DNA from: Chitinophaga sp. CF418
Lineage (GTDB): Bacteria > Bacteroidota > Bacteroidia > Chitinophagales > Chitinophagaceae
Reading direction: 5' to 3'
Assembly (NCBI RefSeq): GCF_900142925.1
Contig: NZ_FRCN01000010.1
Span: forward strand, 62,001-126,000
DNA: 64,000 nucleotides
Positions 45,071-53,963 of the stretch are shown piece by piece. A model generated the notes under the pieces. The model was not told the DNA's origin. It made no database searches and saw only the letters and a list, made by a program, of their open reading frames with translations. Position 1 is the stretch's first letter. The number at the start of each line of letters is the position of its first letter. The translations under genes were made by a program, and so were the position numbers.

Positions 45071-48000
45071 TCAGTACTTTATAACCTTATTGCTATACGT
45101 CTTCTTCCCCGCGGTCGTATTAATAATATAAACCCCTGCAGGAAGATGTGAAAGATTAAGCGCAGTCCCGTTCTGTACTCTCTTAGCTGGAAGCACCAAC
45201 CCTCCGTTGCTGTTAAAGACTTTTACAATAACATACGGCTCTTTTATGCCATCAGCCTTTACAGTAACATCAGACGTAAATGGATTAGGGGCTACCATCA
45301 GACTGCTGCTACTTGCCAGCGCAGAAAGGGTACATCCCGCCACAAATGTCCATGCACCGGAAGACACCCTGAATTTTACATATTGCGCATCCTCTCCATA
45401 GAATGTCACGCCCGGCACAGTTGTTACGGTTGAACCGTTTCTCCAGATAACGGTACCATTGACCTTGATCTCCTGCAGTCCACAGGTGATGGCGCTCTTT
45501 GGAATGCCTACGATACCTGTTGTGCCGGATGGAGCTGTAATGGTCTGTGTAAGGCCGGAACTACTGCGGGCAAGACTCACGCTGATATTGCCTTTAATGG
45601 TCGGGATCACGCCTGATATGTTAGTAAGACCTCCCGGCTGCGGCAGGAAGGAATACTCTTCATATGCAGGCGTTGAAGGACGTACCCCAAGTACGAAAGC
45701 ACTCATGACATACAGTGGTCCTGCCGACCAGGCATGATTATTACTATTGGTAGCCGGAAACTCTTCCCATAAGGTGGGAGACCAGCTATTGATCATGCTT
45801 GCATAGCGGTCTTTCATTCTTTTAATGCCCGCAGTTGGGTCAAGTTGCACCATAGCCTGTTCTATGTACATTTCCTGGTAGGGACTAGCATTATACTTTG
45901 TTTTAAGTACATTCAGTATCCCCGCTTTCTGCGCGTCATTAGCCACACCAGCAAGGAGGGCCCAGGCATTGCTTCTGTCATCTATTATCTGCGATTGTGC
46001 ACCGTCGGCCGTACGATGATAAACATAGGCATTAGCATTGCTGTTCCAGAAGTAATTATTAAAGTTACCTCTGACCTTGTTCAGCAATTGCTCGTAATAA
46101 AGCTTATCTGTCACGTATCCCAGTGAATTTGCGATATTGGCAGCCGATTCAAGGAACACTATATAAATACCATTATAAACGGTATTGGCGGCTCCTGCAG
46201 GAGTTGCATCCTTATTGTCGCCCCAGTCAATCCAGTTCCATGGGCCATTCTGCCATACAAGCATGCCATCACTATTCGAAGAGTTTACACAGTAGGCAGC
46301 GAATTTCTTTATGGCAGGATACAGCTCCTGTAATAAAGCCTTGTCTCCTGTATAGGTATAATATTTCCATAGCAACGCAACTGCTGCCAGGTTCTGGTCA
46401 GGCAAATGGAATTCGGTGCCGGGAGCCGTAGTATATAATGATCCGTCGCTTTTCTGTGAGCGCAACAATTCCCTGTAACCTTTGCGGGCAAGAAGATTGG
46501 AAGTGGTATCATAGATATAAAAGGAATAGAGGATCTGCTGGGATACGTCGCCCCACCATTGTCCTCTTTCGCGGTTGGGACAGTCGTAAAAAATGTCTCT
46601 CATACACACCTCGGAGGTTGCTCTTGATTTCCCCCACAGCGTATTCAAGTCCTGGTCATTTGACGAGAAAGTACCAGGTTTTGTAGTATTATAGCTCGTT
46701 TCACGATACCTTAATATCATTACCTGTACAGGGCCCGTAACGTTCGAGAATTGATAACTCACCGTATCACCACTGGAGTTCTGCCAGGCAAAGCATTCGA
46801 ACTCCTGCTCTCCTGCTTTGGTAGTGTATTCCTGCCAGTAATACCGGTTCACTTCTATTCTTATCTTAACACCAGCTGGTGCATTCACTTTCAGATATGG
46901 CCTCAGTTGTTTATTGGCACCGACTTTTGCTGTAACGATGCTATTGGAGCTGATAACAGCGGGGAATGTGGCTGCATTGGTATAAGCCCCAAGGTCATAT
47001 TCTTTCCACATCGGTATGGTTCTGGGCACCAGCTGATTCCATGGCGCTACACCAGCTACCCCTTTTTGAACAGCAGATGCCCAGCCACTATCATCATAGC
47101 TGGCAGACGTCCAGGCGCCAGGTTCCGCCTGCGCATTGTAATAAATAGGCCATGCAAGCCATTTGTAGCCGTTATTGTCTATAATAAGCTGAGTAGACGG
47201 ACCAAAAGATGGATGCACTTTCGCCTTCCAGGAAGCATCTGAAACAATAGATGACGGACTGCTACCTGACAGGGATGATTCAAAAAGGAATCCGCCATTA
47301 TTCGTTACACGCTGTGAATATGAATTACTCCCTCCTTTATGCCAGACAAGTACTGCGATCGTGTTTTCCCCTGCCGTGAGATAAGGGGCAAGATCTACTT
47401 CGTCGTAATAAGTATTTAACAGATCAGGACGTATGTCAAGTCCGCCGTCTTTTACTACCAGCTGATTATTAACATACAGCCAGTATTTGTTTTCCGCAGC
47501 AATCTTAGTGAGAGCACGTGCTGGTTTAGCGGAAAGCGTTACCTTCTTTCTCAGCGCGAGCCATGTATTAGCTGGTCCCGCAGCAGATGTCCATATCCAG
47601 TTAGCCTGCCATGATGAAGGATTGATCTTTGCAATGATCAGGGAGGTAACCTTGTCATTCCAGTCAGGACCGATCCAGGGTTCGGATACGGTTCTTGTAA
47701 GACTGGTGCCTGAAAAATTGTCATCCCCGTATACCGTTACCTGATAGCCAGCTGGTACGGTGAATGAAGAAACAGCATCATCGGGCAAACCATAGGCTAT
47801 CATTTGCGCCCGTGTATAATTCCCTGGGGAAAGTGCGATCGCCTTTCCCAGGTAGGATGCATCTGTATAGAAAACTGCCTGCTCCGCCGGCGCTACTTTT
47901 GTAACAATGAGCGATGTGACCTTGTCATTCCATTCAGTGCCGATCCAGGCTTCTGATGCCGATTTCGTAATACTGGCGCCAGTGAAATTGTCATCCCAGA

Positions 48001-48541
48001 AAAAGGTGACCTGATAACCAGCTGGAAGCGTAAAAGAAGTGATGGCATCGTCAGGAAGCCCGTTGCCAATCATCTGCGCCCGGGTATAGGTACCGGCAGA
48101 TAACGCAACAGCTGTTCCTGCATAGTTTATATCCGTGTAGAAAACGGCCTGCTCTCCCGGCGATACTCTTGAAACAATAAGGGATGTTACCTTGTCATTC
48201 CAATCAAGACCAATAAAGGACTCTGACGCTGTCCTGGTGATACTGGCGCCGGTGAAATTGTCATCCCAGTAAAATGTGACCTGATAACCCACTGGAATGG
48301 TAAAAGAGGAAATTGCGTCATCCGGAAGCCCGTTGCCAATCATCTGCGCCCGGGTATAAGTACCGGCAGATAATGCGACAGCTGTTCCGCCGTTGTTGAT
48401 ATCCGTATAGAAAACTGCCTGGTCTGAGGGATCGTTACCGGCAGCACGTACGGATGTGTGACAGATCAAAAAGAGGGACTGGGCCAGAAAGACAAGCATA
48501 TGCCTTCTGAGCCACTTCATAGGTAGCTTTAATGGTCTCAT
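45071..48541 (-). CDS. GH78-type alpha-L-rhamnosidase with three crystallin-like repeats and T9SS tail
   Basis: 1156 residues. A signal peptide (about 8-33, alternative start at Met8) is followed by three exact 90-residue repeats (41-130, 131-220, 221-310). Each begins QAVFYTD and contains YTRAQMI, GLPDDA(I/V), GYQVTF-type and WNDKVTSLI blocks, a beta/gamma-crystallin-like pattern. Next come rhamnosidase N-terminal beta-domains (about 310-640). The (alpha/alpha)6 catalytic domain begins at the motif FYDCPNRERGQWWGD (near 700) and is followed by a C-terminal beta-domain. The last 75 residues (VAPNPFTSDVTVKADG to VYIINTTAGKKTYSNKVIKY) are a type IX secretion sorting domain. It is likely secreted to the cell surface to remove terminal rhamnose from plant glycans. 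Confidence 0.9.
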   Translation of the reverse strand: MRPLKLPMKWLRRHMLVFLAQSLFLICHTSVRAAGNDPSDQAVFYTDINNGGTAVALSAGTYTRAQMIGNGLPDDAISSFTIPVGYQVTFYWDDNFTGASITRTASESFIGLDWNDKVTSLIVSRVSPGEQAVFYTDINYAGTAVALSAGTYTRAQMIGNGLPDDAITSFTLPAGYQVTFFWDDNFTGASITKSASEAWIGTEWNDKVTSLIVTKVAPAEQAVFYTDASYLGKAIALSPGNYTRAQMIAYGLPDDAVSSFTVPAGYQVTVYGDDNFSGTSLTRTVSEPWIGPDWNDKVTSLIIAKINPSSWQANWIWTSAAGPANTWLALRKKVTLSAKPARALTKIAAENKYWLYVNNQLVVKDGGLDIRPDLLNTYYDEVDLAPYLTAGENTIAVLVWHKGGSNSYSQRVTNNGGFLFESSLSGSSPSSIVSDASWKAKVHPSFGPSTQLIIDNNGYKWLAWPIYYNAQAEPGAWTSASYDDSGWASAVQKGVAGVAPWNQLVPRTIPMWKEYDLGAYTNAATFPAVISSNSIVTAKVGANKQLRPYLKVNAPAGVKIRIEVNRYYWQEYTTKAGEQEFECFAWQNSSGDTVSYQFSNVTGPVQVMILRYRETSYNTTKPGTFSSNDQDLNTLWGKSRATSEVCMRDIFYDCPNRERGQWWGDVSQQILYSFYIYDTTSNLLARKGYRELLRSQKSDGSLYTTAPGTEFHLPDQNLAAVALLWKYYTYTGDKALLQELYPAIKKFAAYCVNSSNSDGMLVWQNGPWNWIDWGDNKDATPAGAANTVYNGIYIVFLESAANIANSLGYVTDKLYYEQLLNKVRGNFNNYFWNSNANAYVYHRTADGAQSQIIDDRSNAWALLAGVANDAQKAGILNVLKTKYNASPYQEMYIEQAMVQLDPTAGIKRMKDRYASMINSWSPTLWEEFPATNSNNHAWSAGPLYVMSAFVLGVRPSTPAYEEYSFLPQPGGLTNISGVIPTIKGNISVSLARSSSGLTQTITAPSGTTGIVGIPKSAITCGLQEIKVNGTVIWRNGSTVTTVPGVTFYGEDAQYVKFRVSSGAWTFVAGCTLSALASSSSLMVAPNPFTSDVTVKADGIKEPYVIVKVFNSNGGLVLPAKRVQNGTALNLSHLPAGVYIINTTAGKKTYSNKVIKY
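47612..48421 (-). repeat. Three tandem 270-bp in-frame repeats in the rhamnosidase
   Basis: Units at 48421-48152, 48151-47882 and 47881-47612 encode the 90-residue crystallin-like modules. Units 1 and 2 are the most alike, which suggests a recent duplication of one module. Confidence 0.85.
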
Positions 48542-48688
48542 TGTGTGTGGATTAAATAGGTTTTGGCTTAATAAATTCTACAGCTGTAATGGAATGGGTA
48601 AGTTAACTCGTCGTTATATAAATATAAGGCAATCCTGCGTGTTTTGTGACACTGCTAATAAATATAATATGAAATGATTCCAGGGCTG

Positions 48689-49357
48689 TCAGCGTATAGC
48701 CCTCACCATCTCTCTCTTATGGGAAGGCCCCGGCACCTTCTCAACAATAAAGCCCACCGCTTTCATCGCACGCCTGACACTTCCTTTGCTACAATACGTC
48801 ACCAATATCCCTCCCGGAACGAGACAATTGTACAGCTTTCCAAAAACATCTTCCGTCCAGAGTTCCGGCTGGACAGCCGGATCAAAGGCGTCATAGTAGA
48901 TGATATCAAAAGACCTGCTGAAAGAGACATCCTGCAATGCAACATGCGTTTTATGCAGGCAGAAATAAGGATTGACCTGTATATCTTCATCCCAGGGTAC
49001 GCTGTGCAAGGTCATCAGACAAGATTGTAAGACCGGCTCATCGAGCTGCTCAGCGTAGTTCAGTCGGTCTGTCTCCGTACAGGTTAAGGGATATTGTTCA
49101 ATGGCCTGATAATAGATGTTCTTCCGTTCCCGGATACACTCCCTGAGGGTTAGTAAAGCATTCAGTCCGGTTCCGAATCCCATCTCTAATATCGACAAAA
49201 CATCACTCTTTTTTGACAGCTTATACTTTAACCCCTCTTCGATATACACATGAAGGCTTTCCTGGATAGCACCATGAATGCTATGATAGGTTACGTTCCA
49301 TTCGGGAATGGATATCGTATGAGATCCGTCTCCAGTTACTTGTATCCTTCTTTCCAT
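48689..49357 (-). CDS. mnmD: tRNA (5-methylaminomethyl-2-thiouridine)-methyltransferase MnmD
   Basis: 222 residues. It matches the stand-alone MnmD (PF05430) pattern: an N-terminal GDGSHTISIPEWNVTYHSIH with GAIQESLHVYIEEGL, the SAM motif LEMGFGTGLNALLTL near residue 58, IYYDAFDPAVQPELWTEDVF near 150, PGGILVTYCSKGSVRRAM, and the closing GPSHKREMVRA. It methylates the wobble uridine of certain tRNAs to give mnm5s2U. In enterobacteria this domain is fused to MnmC(o); the separate form is usual in Bacteroidota. It is a housekeeping gene sitting inside the sugar-degradation region. Confidence 0.95.
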   Translation of the reverse strand: MERRIQVTGDGSHTISIPEWNVTYHSIHGAIQESLHVYIEEGLKYKLSKKSDVLSILEMGFGTGLNALLTLRECIRERKNIYYQAIEQYPLTCTETDRLNYAEQLDEPVLQSCLMTLHSVPWDEDIQVNPYFCLHKTHVALQDVSFSRSFDIIYYDAFDPAVQPELWTEDVFGKLYNCLVPGGILVTYCSKGSVRRAMKAVGFIVEKVPGPSHKREMVRAIR

Positions 49358-49492
49358 CGGTACAAAGGTCGGTATTCTCTATATTAACAGCAACGGGGAC
49401 TATGCGACTTGTTCCCTGGCCATTAATACCAGAGTCGGGAAGAGGTGTTGTTCACGCAGGCATATTCTCGCTTTTTGTCTGCTGACTGCATC

Positions 49493-49684
49493 TTAATATT
49501 TATCCCAGAAGTACATCATCAATCTATTAAAGGAAAACAATGCCGCTGCCGATACTAATCCGATAGCTATAATGCCGGTCCTCTCACTAATTGGTTCACC
49601 CAGCACATTTGCAAACGTCCATAACAGTAACAGAAAATTGGCAATCAGCAGAATAATCAGTTGTGTCTTCTTGGGTATCTTCAT
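49493..49684 (-). CDS. Small two-helix membrane protein
   Basis: 63 residues with two hydrophobic helices (about 8-27 and 37-53), a basic N-terminus (MKIPKKTQ) and a short tail with MMYFWDKY. No family was recognised. The clean start and charge pattern suggest a real gene. It lies between mnmD and the GH35-type gene on the same strand. Confidence 0.6.
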   Translation of the reverse strand: MKIPKKTQLIILLIANFLLLLWTFANVLGEPISERTGIIAIGLVSAAALFSFNRLMMYFWDKY

Positions 49685-49777
49685 TGCCGGTATAGGTTTA
49701 GGTTATTAAACAAGTATTTTTCACAGGGCGAATATAATAATATAACCTGCAAATGCCTTGTCAATATAGATCTTATT

Positions 49778-51409
49778 TCATTTATACCGATATAACTTCA
49801 CCCGCTGAATACACCATTCTCCCATTGGAATACGTATATGTCTCCCCTGGTGCGTCTGATCGCCATTCAGCCTTCTTCCGGGCACCCACTTACCATCATG
49901 GCACACTCCTTCCTCAGCGGCTAAAATACCTACAAATGGAGCTGTTACATCTGTTGTAGCGGCCGTAATTACAATACCTGTCCCTGCTATAATAAATTCA
50001 TCCTCACCTGTACGGATAATAATCCCACCTGCTTCCGGCCATTTCTCACGGGGTATACCCGACCATCCAAGCAAGCCATCATGCGAAACAGAAAGGATAT
50101 AGTTGCCGGAAGTGATTTCCGTACGTGAAAACGCCGTATCAAGCAATACTCCCTCCATGCTGCCTGTTCCCTGATTTGCAAGGATCATGTGCGACAATTG
50201 CCTTAAGAGGTCATAACTTTTCGCCACTGTTTCTTCCTCCGGCTTTTGTGTAGATTCTATTGAAAACGGAGAAAAGCCAATAGCCTGATAATGCCCTACC
50301 GCATACAGGGCTTTTGCACCATCTGATGGCTCAAAGCGGATCTCAGGAATGAAAAGCGGATTATTCCTGCGTGTGTAGAGATCGTTGTAATACTTAAACC
50401 GGGGATTGTAAAAATCAGGGGAAAGGATATCTATTGCGGGAGCGCCTGCCTGCCAGATATCCAGCAGATGAGGCAATGGGCCTCCACTGGGATATAAGCC
50501 CGGATCTACGTTCCTGTGATTGAGCGCGGCATTGACAAACATAGGAAGTGCATACTCCGCCTTTCCCTCACGGGCAACTATATTGGCATACTGTGCATAA
50601 TGCCATGCCTGGAAAAGTTCCTCGGTGGCAATACTCTTACCAAACACCTGCTCCCACGTACCGCTGGACCGGTACCCACTATACGACCAATGCACCTTTA
50701 ATTCATGCACAATGGAATCTTTATGTTTCACCAGATAATCCATCAGGGCCGGAGGTACCTGACCACGATAAGCCGCATCAGCAGCCGGGGTATGTTCACG
50801 GGGCTCCGGCAGCATACCTATCTCATTCTCCACCTGTACCATGATAACAGTACTATACCTGGCATCAATTTCATGAATATGGCGCATCAATGTCCTGAAC
50901 GCTTTCACATCAGCAGCCAGGTTATTACTGCTGAAAGCAGAAAGGATCTCCTGACCGCTTCCATCACTACGCAATGCACGCGGGAACCGCTGCACGTCCT
51001 TTTTCACCCAGCCCGGCGCATAACAGCTCATGCTGTTCTTCCAGGTACCAAACCACAGCAGCACAAGATGCATATCGTTGCTGCGGGCCTGGTAAATAAT
51101 ACTATCTATCACAGAGAAATCAAACTTATTCTCCACAGGCTCTATCAGCTCCCAGTAAACCGGCGTCAACACAGTATTCAGCTGCATCTTCTTCACTGTT
51201 CCCCAGATGTCTTTCATATAAGCAACGCTGGATGCACTTGAATTTCCCAGCTCACCTCCCAGCACCAGAAAAGGCGCGCCTTTGACCATCAGCTGAACAG
51301 CTGTACCCTGTTTCTTTAACTGCGGAAGTCCGGAAGACTGCTGCTGCGCACGGCATGGCAGGAAAGGTAACAGCAAGATCAGTAAAGCAAAAACACCAGC
51401 ACGCAACAT
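49778..51409 (-). CDS. GH35-type beta-galactosidase (with DUF5597-like C-terminus)
   Basis: 543 residues from the ATG at 51409, where a signal peptide begins (MLRAGVFALLILLLPFLPC). The TIM-barrel shows TVLTPVYWELIEPVENKFDF, then LVLLWFGTWKNSM, the acid/base motif VQVENEIG (Glu196 in this numbering) and the likely nucleophile in LFIPEIRFE. A beta-sandwich follows from about 420. This is the secreted GH35/DUF5597 group found in Bacteroidota xylan, pectin and arabinogalactan loci. It is divergent from the LacI gene, with two LacI-type operators between them, so it is very likely LacI-controlled. Confidence 0.92.
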   Translation of the reverse strand: MLRAGVFALLILLLPFLPCRAQQQSSGLPQLKKQGTAVQLMVKGAPFLVLGGELGNSSASSVAYMKDIWGTVKKMQLNTVLTPVYWELIEPVENKFDFSVIDSIIYQARSNDMHLVLLWFGTWKNSMSCYAPGWVKKDVQRFPRALRSDGSGQEILSAFSSNNLAADVKAFRTLMRHIHEIDARYSTVIMVQVENEIGMLPEPREHTPAADAAYRGQVPPALMDYLVKHKDSIVHELKVHWSYSGYRSSGTWEQVFGKSIATEELFQAWHYAQYANIVAREGKAEYALPMFVNAALNHRNVDPGLYPSGGPLPHLLDIWQAGAPAIDILSPDFYNPRFKYYNDLYTRRNNPLFIPEIRFEPSDGAKALYAVGHYQAIGFSPFSIESTQKPEEETVAKSYDLLRQLSHMILANQGTGSMEGVLLDTAFSRTEITSGNYILSVSHDGLLGWSGIPREKWPEAGGIIIRTGEDEFIIAGTGIVITAATTDVTAPFVGILAAEEGVCHDGKWVPGRRLNGDQTHQGRHIRIPMGEWCIQRVKLYRYK

Positions 51410-51572
51410 AGCATTGCCGGGACCAAACCAAGATGTTGTTTGTTCCATCTGTAGGATAATTTATGTTTTGATCGGTGGCAGCGACACATCAATATCCGGA
51501 GGAATCATTTTTCAAAACGGGAACACTTTCATCACACTGCCATGACTAAAATAAAGACTATTTCTAAAATTG

Positions 51573-51582
51573 CAACCGATTG
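51573..51582. promoter_or_regulatory. LacI-type operator, site 1
   Basis: CAACCGATTG with a central CG, inside a 13-bp block GCAACCGATTGTG (51572-51584) that is repeated exactly, in inverted orientation, ahead of susC at 58985-58997. It is placed between the GH35 and lacI genes. Confidence 0.6.
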
Positions 51583-51631
51583 TGTTATTTATTTTCTAAA
51601 AAAGTTTACTTTAGCTGTACAGTTCAATTCA

Positions 51632-51641
51632 CAAACGATTG
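51632..51641. promoter_or_regulatory. LacI-type operator, site 2
   Basis: CAAACGATTG within CACAAACGATTGTG, a near-perfect palindrome. It is about 60 bp from site 1, a spacing that would allow looping or cooperative binding, and 71 bp before the lacI start codon. Confidence 0.6.
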
Positions 51642-51711
51642 TGCTTTATGTCCACGATATGAGTGCCCGGAATTGCTCTCTCATTTTACATTTTATTCGA
51701 TACTGACATTT

Positions 51712-52746
51712 ATGGCGAACGAAAGAGAGGTCACTATATATGATATTGCCAGGGAGTTGAATATATCCGCAACTACGGTCAGCCGTGGCCTGCAGGATCA
51801 TCCTACCATCAGCAAAAAGACGAAAAAAAAGATATTTGATCTCGCTGAAAGGCTGGGCTATCGCAGCAATCATTTTGCCCGCAGCCTGCGCAACCAGAAG
51901 ACAAATACCTTCGGCATCATCGTGCCCCGGCTGAACAGCCACTTCATGTCATCGGTGATTGCCGGTATTGAAAACGCCGCCAACGAACAGGGGTTTTCCC
52001 TGCTCATCGCACAGTCTTCGGAATCTTCCGAAAAAGAGGCATCCAGCGTCAGGACGATGTTTGACAGCCGGGTAGACGGACTGCTTGTTTCGCTGGCAGT
52101 CGATACTACCGATCTCAGTCACTTCGAACATTTCTTCAAAAAGAACATCCCGGTCATCTTTTTTGACCGTGTGATGCAGCATGAAAACTCCGTCAATATC
52201 CTCATAGACAACCGCCAGGCGGCCTACAATGCCACCAGGCACCTGATAGAACAGGGTTGTCGCAGGATCATGCATATCACAGCCCCTACCCTGCAGAATG
52301 TGTATAAAGACAGGCTTAAAGGCTATAAAGAAGCCCTTGGAGAGCATAAGATCAAGTTCAGGGAGGATTATGTCGTCATTACGAATTTAAGCCAGGAAGC
52401 GGGCGCAGAAGTAGCAAACACAATATTGAAGATGAAAACGCTTCCGGACGGCATCTTTGTTTCCAACGACAGCTGCGCCGTAGGCTGTATGCTGGCCCTG
52501 AAGGAACAGGGCATCCGCATCCCGGAAGATATTGCCTTCGTCGGGTTTAACAACGACCCCGTGACAAAGGTCATAGAACCTCACCTTACCACCATCAACT
52601 ATTCAGGTTATGAAATGGGACAGGTGGCAGCCAGACACCTGATCAATCATGTCAGGGACGTCTCTTTCGTAAGCAGCACCAATACCATCATTCTGCGTTC
52701 AGAACTGATGGTAAGGGCTTCTTCCCTCAAACAAGGCCGTAAGTAG
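51712..52746 (+). CDS. LacI-family transcriptional regulator of the glycan-degradation locus
   Basis: 344 residues from the ATG at 51712. The longer frame from 51580 would include the operator region and lacks similarity. The N-terminal HTH is VTIYDIARELNISATTVSRG followed by LQDHPTISKKTKKKI. The periplasmic-binding-like ligand domain has NTFGIIVPRLNSHFMSSVIA, DGLLVSLAVDTTDLSHF, PVIFFDRV, PDGIFVSNDSCAVGCM and IAFVGFNNDPVTKVIEPHLT. It should repress or activate in response to a sugar. Candidate operators lie upstream of itself/GH35 and upstream of susC at 58988-58997. Confidence 0.95.
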   Translation: MANEREVTIYDIARELNISATTVSRGLQDHPTISKKTKKKIFDLAERLGYRSNHFARSLRNQKTNTFGIIVPRLNSHFMSSVIAGIENAANEQGFSLLIAQSSESSEKEASSVRTMFDSRVDGLLVSLAVDTTDLSHFEHFFKKNIPVIFFDRVMQHENSVNILIDNRQAAYNATRHLIEQGCRRIMHITAPTLQNVYKDRLKGYKEALGEHKIKFREDYVVITNLSQEAGAEVANTILKMKTLPDGIFVSNDSCAVGCMLALKEQGIRIPEDIAFVGFNNDPVTKVIEPHLTTINYSGYEMGQVAARHLINHVRDVSFVSSTNTIILRSELMVRASSLKQGRK

Positions 52747-52766
52747 CACTTTAACACACTTAAAAT

Positions 52767-53867
52767 ATGCGCCCTTTACAATTACCCGTTTTAACCATCC
52801 ACGCCGCCCTGGCATGCATGATCTGCAGTTGCGGGCAGTCTGGTTCCACGAAGACAACAGATAGCACACAGGTAACCGCTACGGCCGACAGCAGTGCAAA
52901 GAAGTATCTTTCCCAACCGCTTGTCAGCCACATCTACACTGCCGATCCTTCCGCTCATGTGTTCAACGGCAGGTTCTATATCTACCCTTCACATGATACA
53001 GCAACCGGTATACCTGAAGATGACCTGGGAAGCCATTTTGATATGAAAGACTATCATATTCTTTCCATGGACTCCATCGGTGGTAAAGTGACCGACCATG
53101 GTGTTGCCCTCAGCATCAAAGACATTCCCTGGGCGCATCGCCAGCTGTGGGCGCCCGATGCTGCATTCGCCAACGGCACCTATTACCTTTACTTCCCGGT
53201 AAAGGACAGCCTGGATATATTCCACATCGGCGTGGCTACCAGCAGTAAACCGGAAGGCCCTTTCAAAGCAGAGAAAGCGCCTATCCCGGGCAGTTACAGC
53301 ATTGACCCATCTGTCTTCACGGATGATGACGGTAAATCATATATGTATTTCGGGGGTATCTGGGGCGGCCAGTTACAGCGATGGAACAACAATCGTTATG
53401 ACTCCACCAAAGGCAACAGAAAGCCGGAAGAACTGGCTATACTGCCAAGAATGGCTAAGCTGGAAACCAACATGAAATATTTCGACGGACCAGTAAAAGA
53501 AATACAAATACTGGATGAAAAAGGCCAGCCGTTTCATGAAAAAGATAATGAGAAGCGCTTCTTCGAAGCATCCTGGATGCATAAGTATAAAGGAAAGTAT
53601 TATTTCTCCTACTCTACCGGCGACACTCATAATCTATGCTATGCCACGGGCGACAGCCCATATGGTCCCTTCACCTACAGAGGTGTGATACTGACGCCTG
53701 TTGAAGGATGGACCAGCCACCACTCTATCGTTGAAAAAGATGGGAAATGGTACCTGTTCTACCACGATGTACAGTTATCAGGTAAAACCTACCTGCGCAA
53801 CGTCAAGATAACAGAGCTGCACTACAATGAAGATGGCAGCATTCAAACTATCCATCCTTCCATATAA
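52767..53867 (+). CDS. GH43-family glycosidase lipoprotein
   Basis: 366 residues. A lipoprotein signal (possible acylated Cys22 in MICSCGQ) is followed by a five-bladed propeller. The catalytic residues are visible: Asp60 in YTADPSAHVF (base), Asp180 in SIDPSVFTDDDG (pKa modulator) and Glu267 in FFEASWMHKYKG (acid). It removes arabinofuranose, xylose or galactose from plant polysaccharides. It lies 20 bp after lacI on the same strand, so it is co-transcribed with the regulator, and it ends at a strong terminator. Confidence 0.93.
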   Translation: MRPLQLPVLTIHAALACMICSCGQSGSTKTTDSTQVTATADSSAKKYLSQPLVSHIYTADPSAHVFNGRFYIYPSHDTATGIPEDDLGSHFDMKDYHILSMDSIGGKVTDHGVALSIKDIPWAHRQLWAPDAAFANGTYYLYFPVKDSLDIFHIGVATSSKPEGPFKAEKAPIPGSYSIDPSVFTDDDGKSYMYFGGIWGGQLQRWNNNRYDSTKGNRKPEELAILPRMAKLETNMKYFDGPVKEIQILDEKGQPFHEKDNEKRFFEASWMHKYKGKYYFSYSTGDTHNLCYATGDSPYGPFTYRGVILTPVEGWTSHHSIVEKDGKWYLFYHDVQLSGKTYLRNVKITELHYNEDGSIQTIHPSI

Positions 53868-53885
53868 AGTATAACGAAAGAATGT

Positions 53886-53919
53886 AAAAAGGGGAGCCTG
53901 CCGGCCTCCCCTTTTTTTT
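53886..53919 (+). terminator. Rho-independent terminator after the GH43 gene
   Basis: GGGGAG (53891-53896) pairs with CTCCCC (53906-53911), preceded by five As and followed by eight Ts, so it can act in both directions between the converging GH43 and susD genes. Confidence 0.88.
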
Positions 53920-53963
53920 GCTACCATTTATCTACAACATAGTATGCTTGTATTCCAACACTC

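Noticed and set aside
47612..48421. Regular repeats suggesting a CRISPR array or satellite
   Set aside because: Units are 270 bp, in frame and encode 90-residue modules of the rhamnosidase; there are no spacers.
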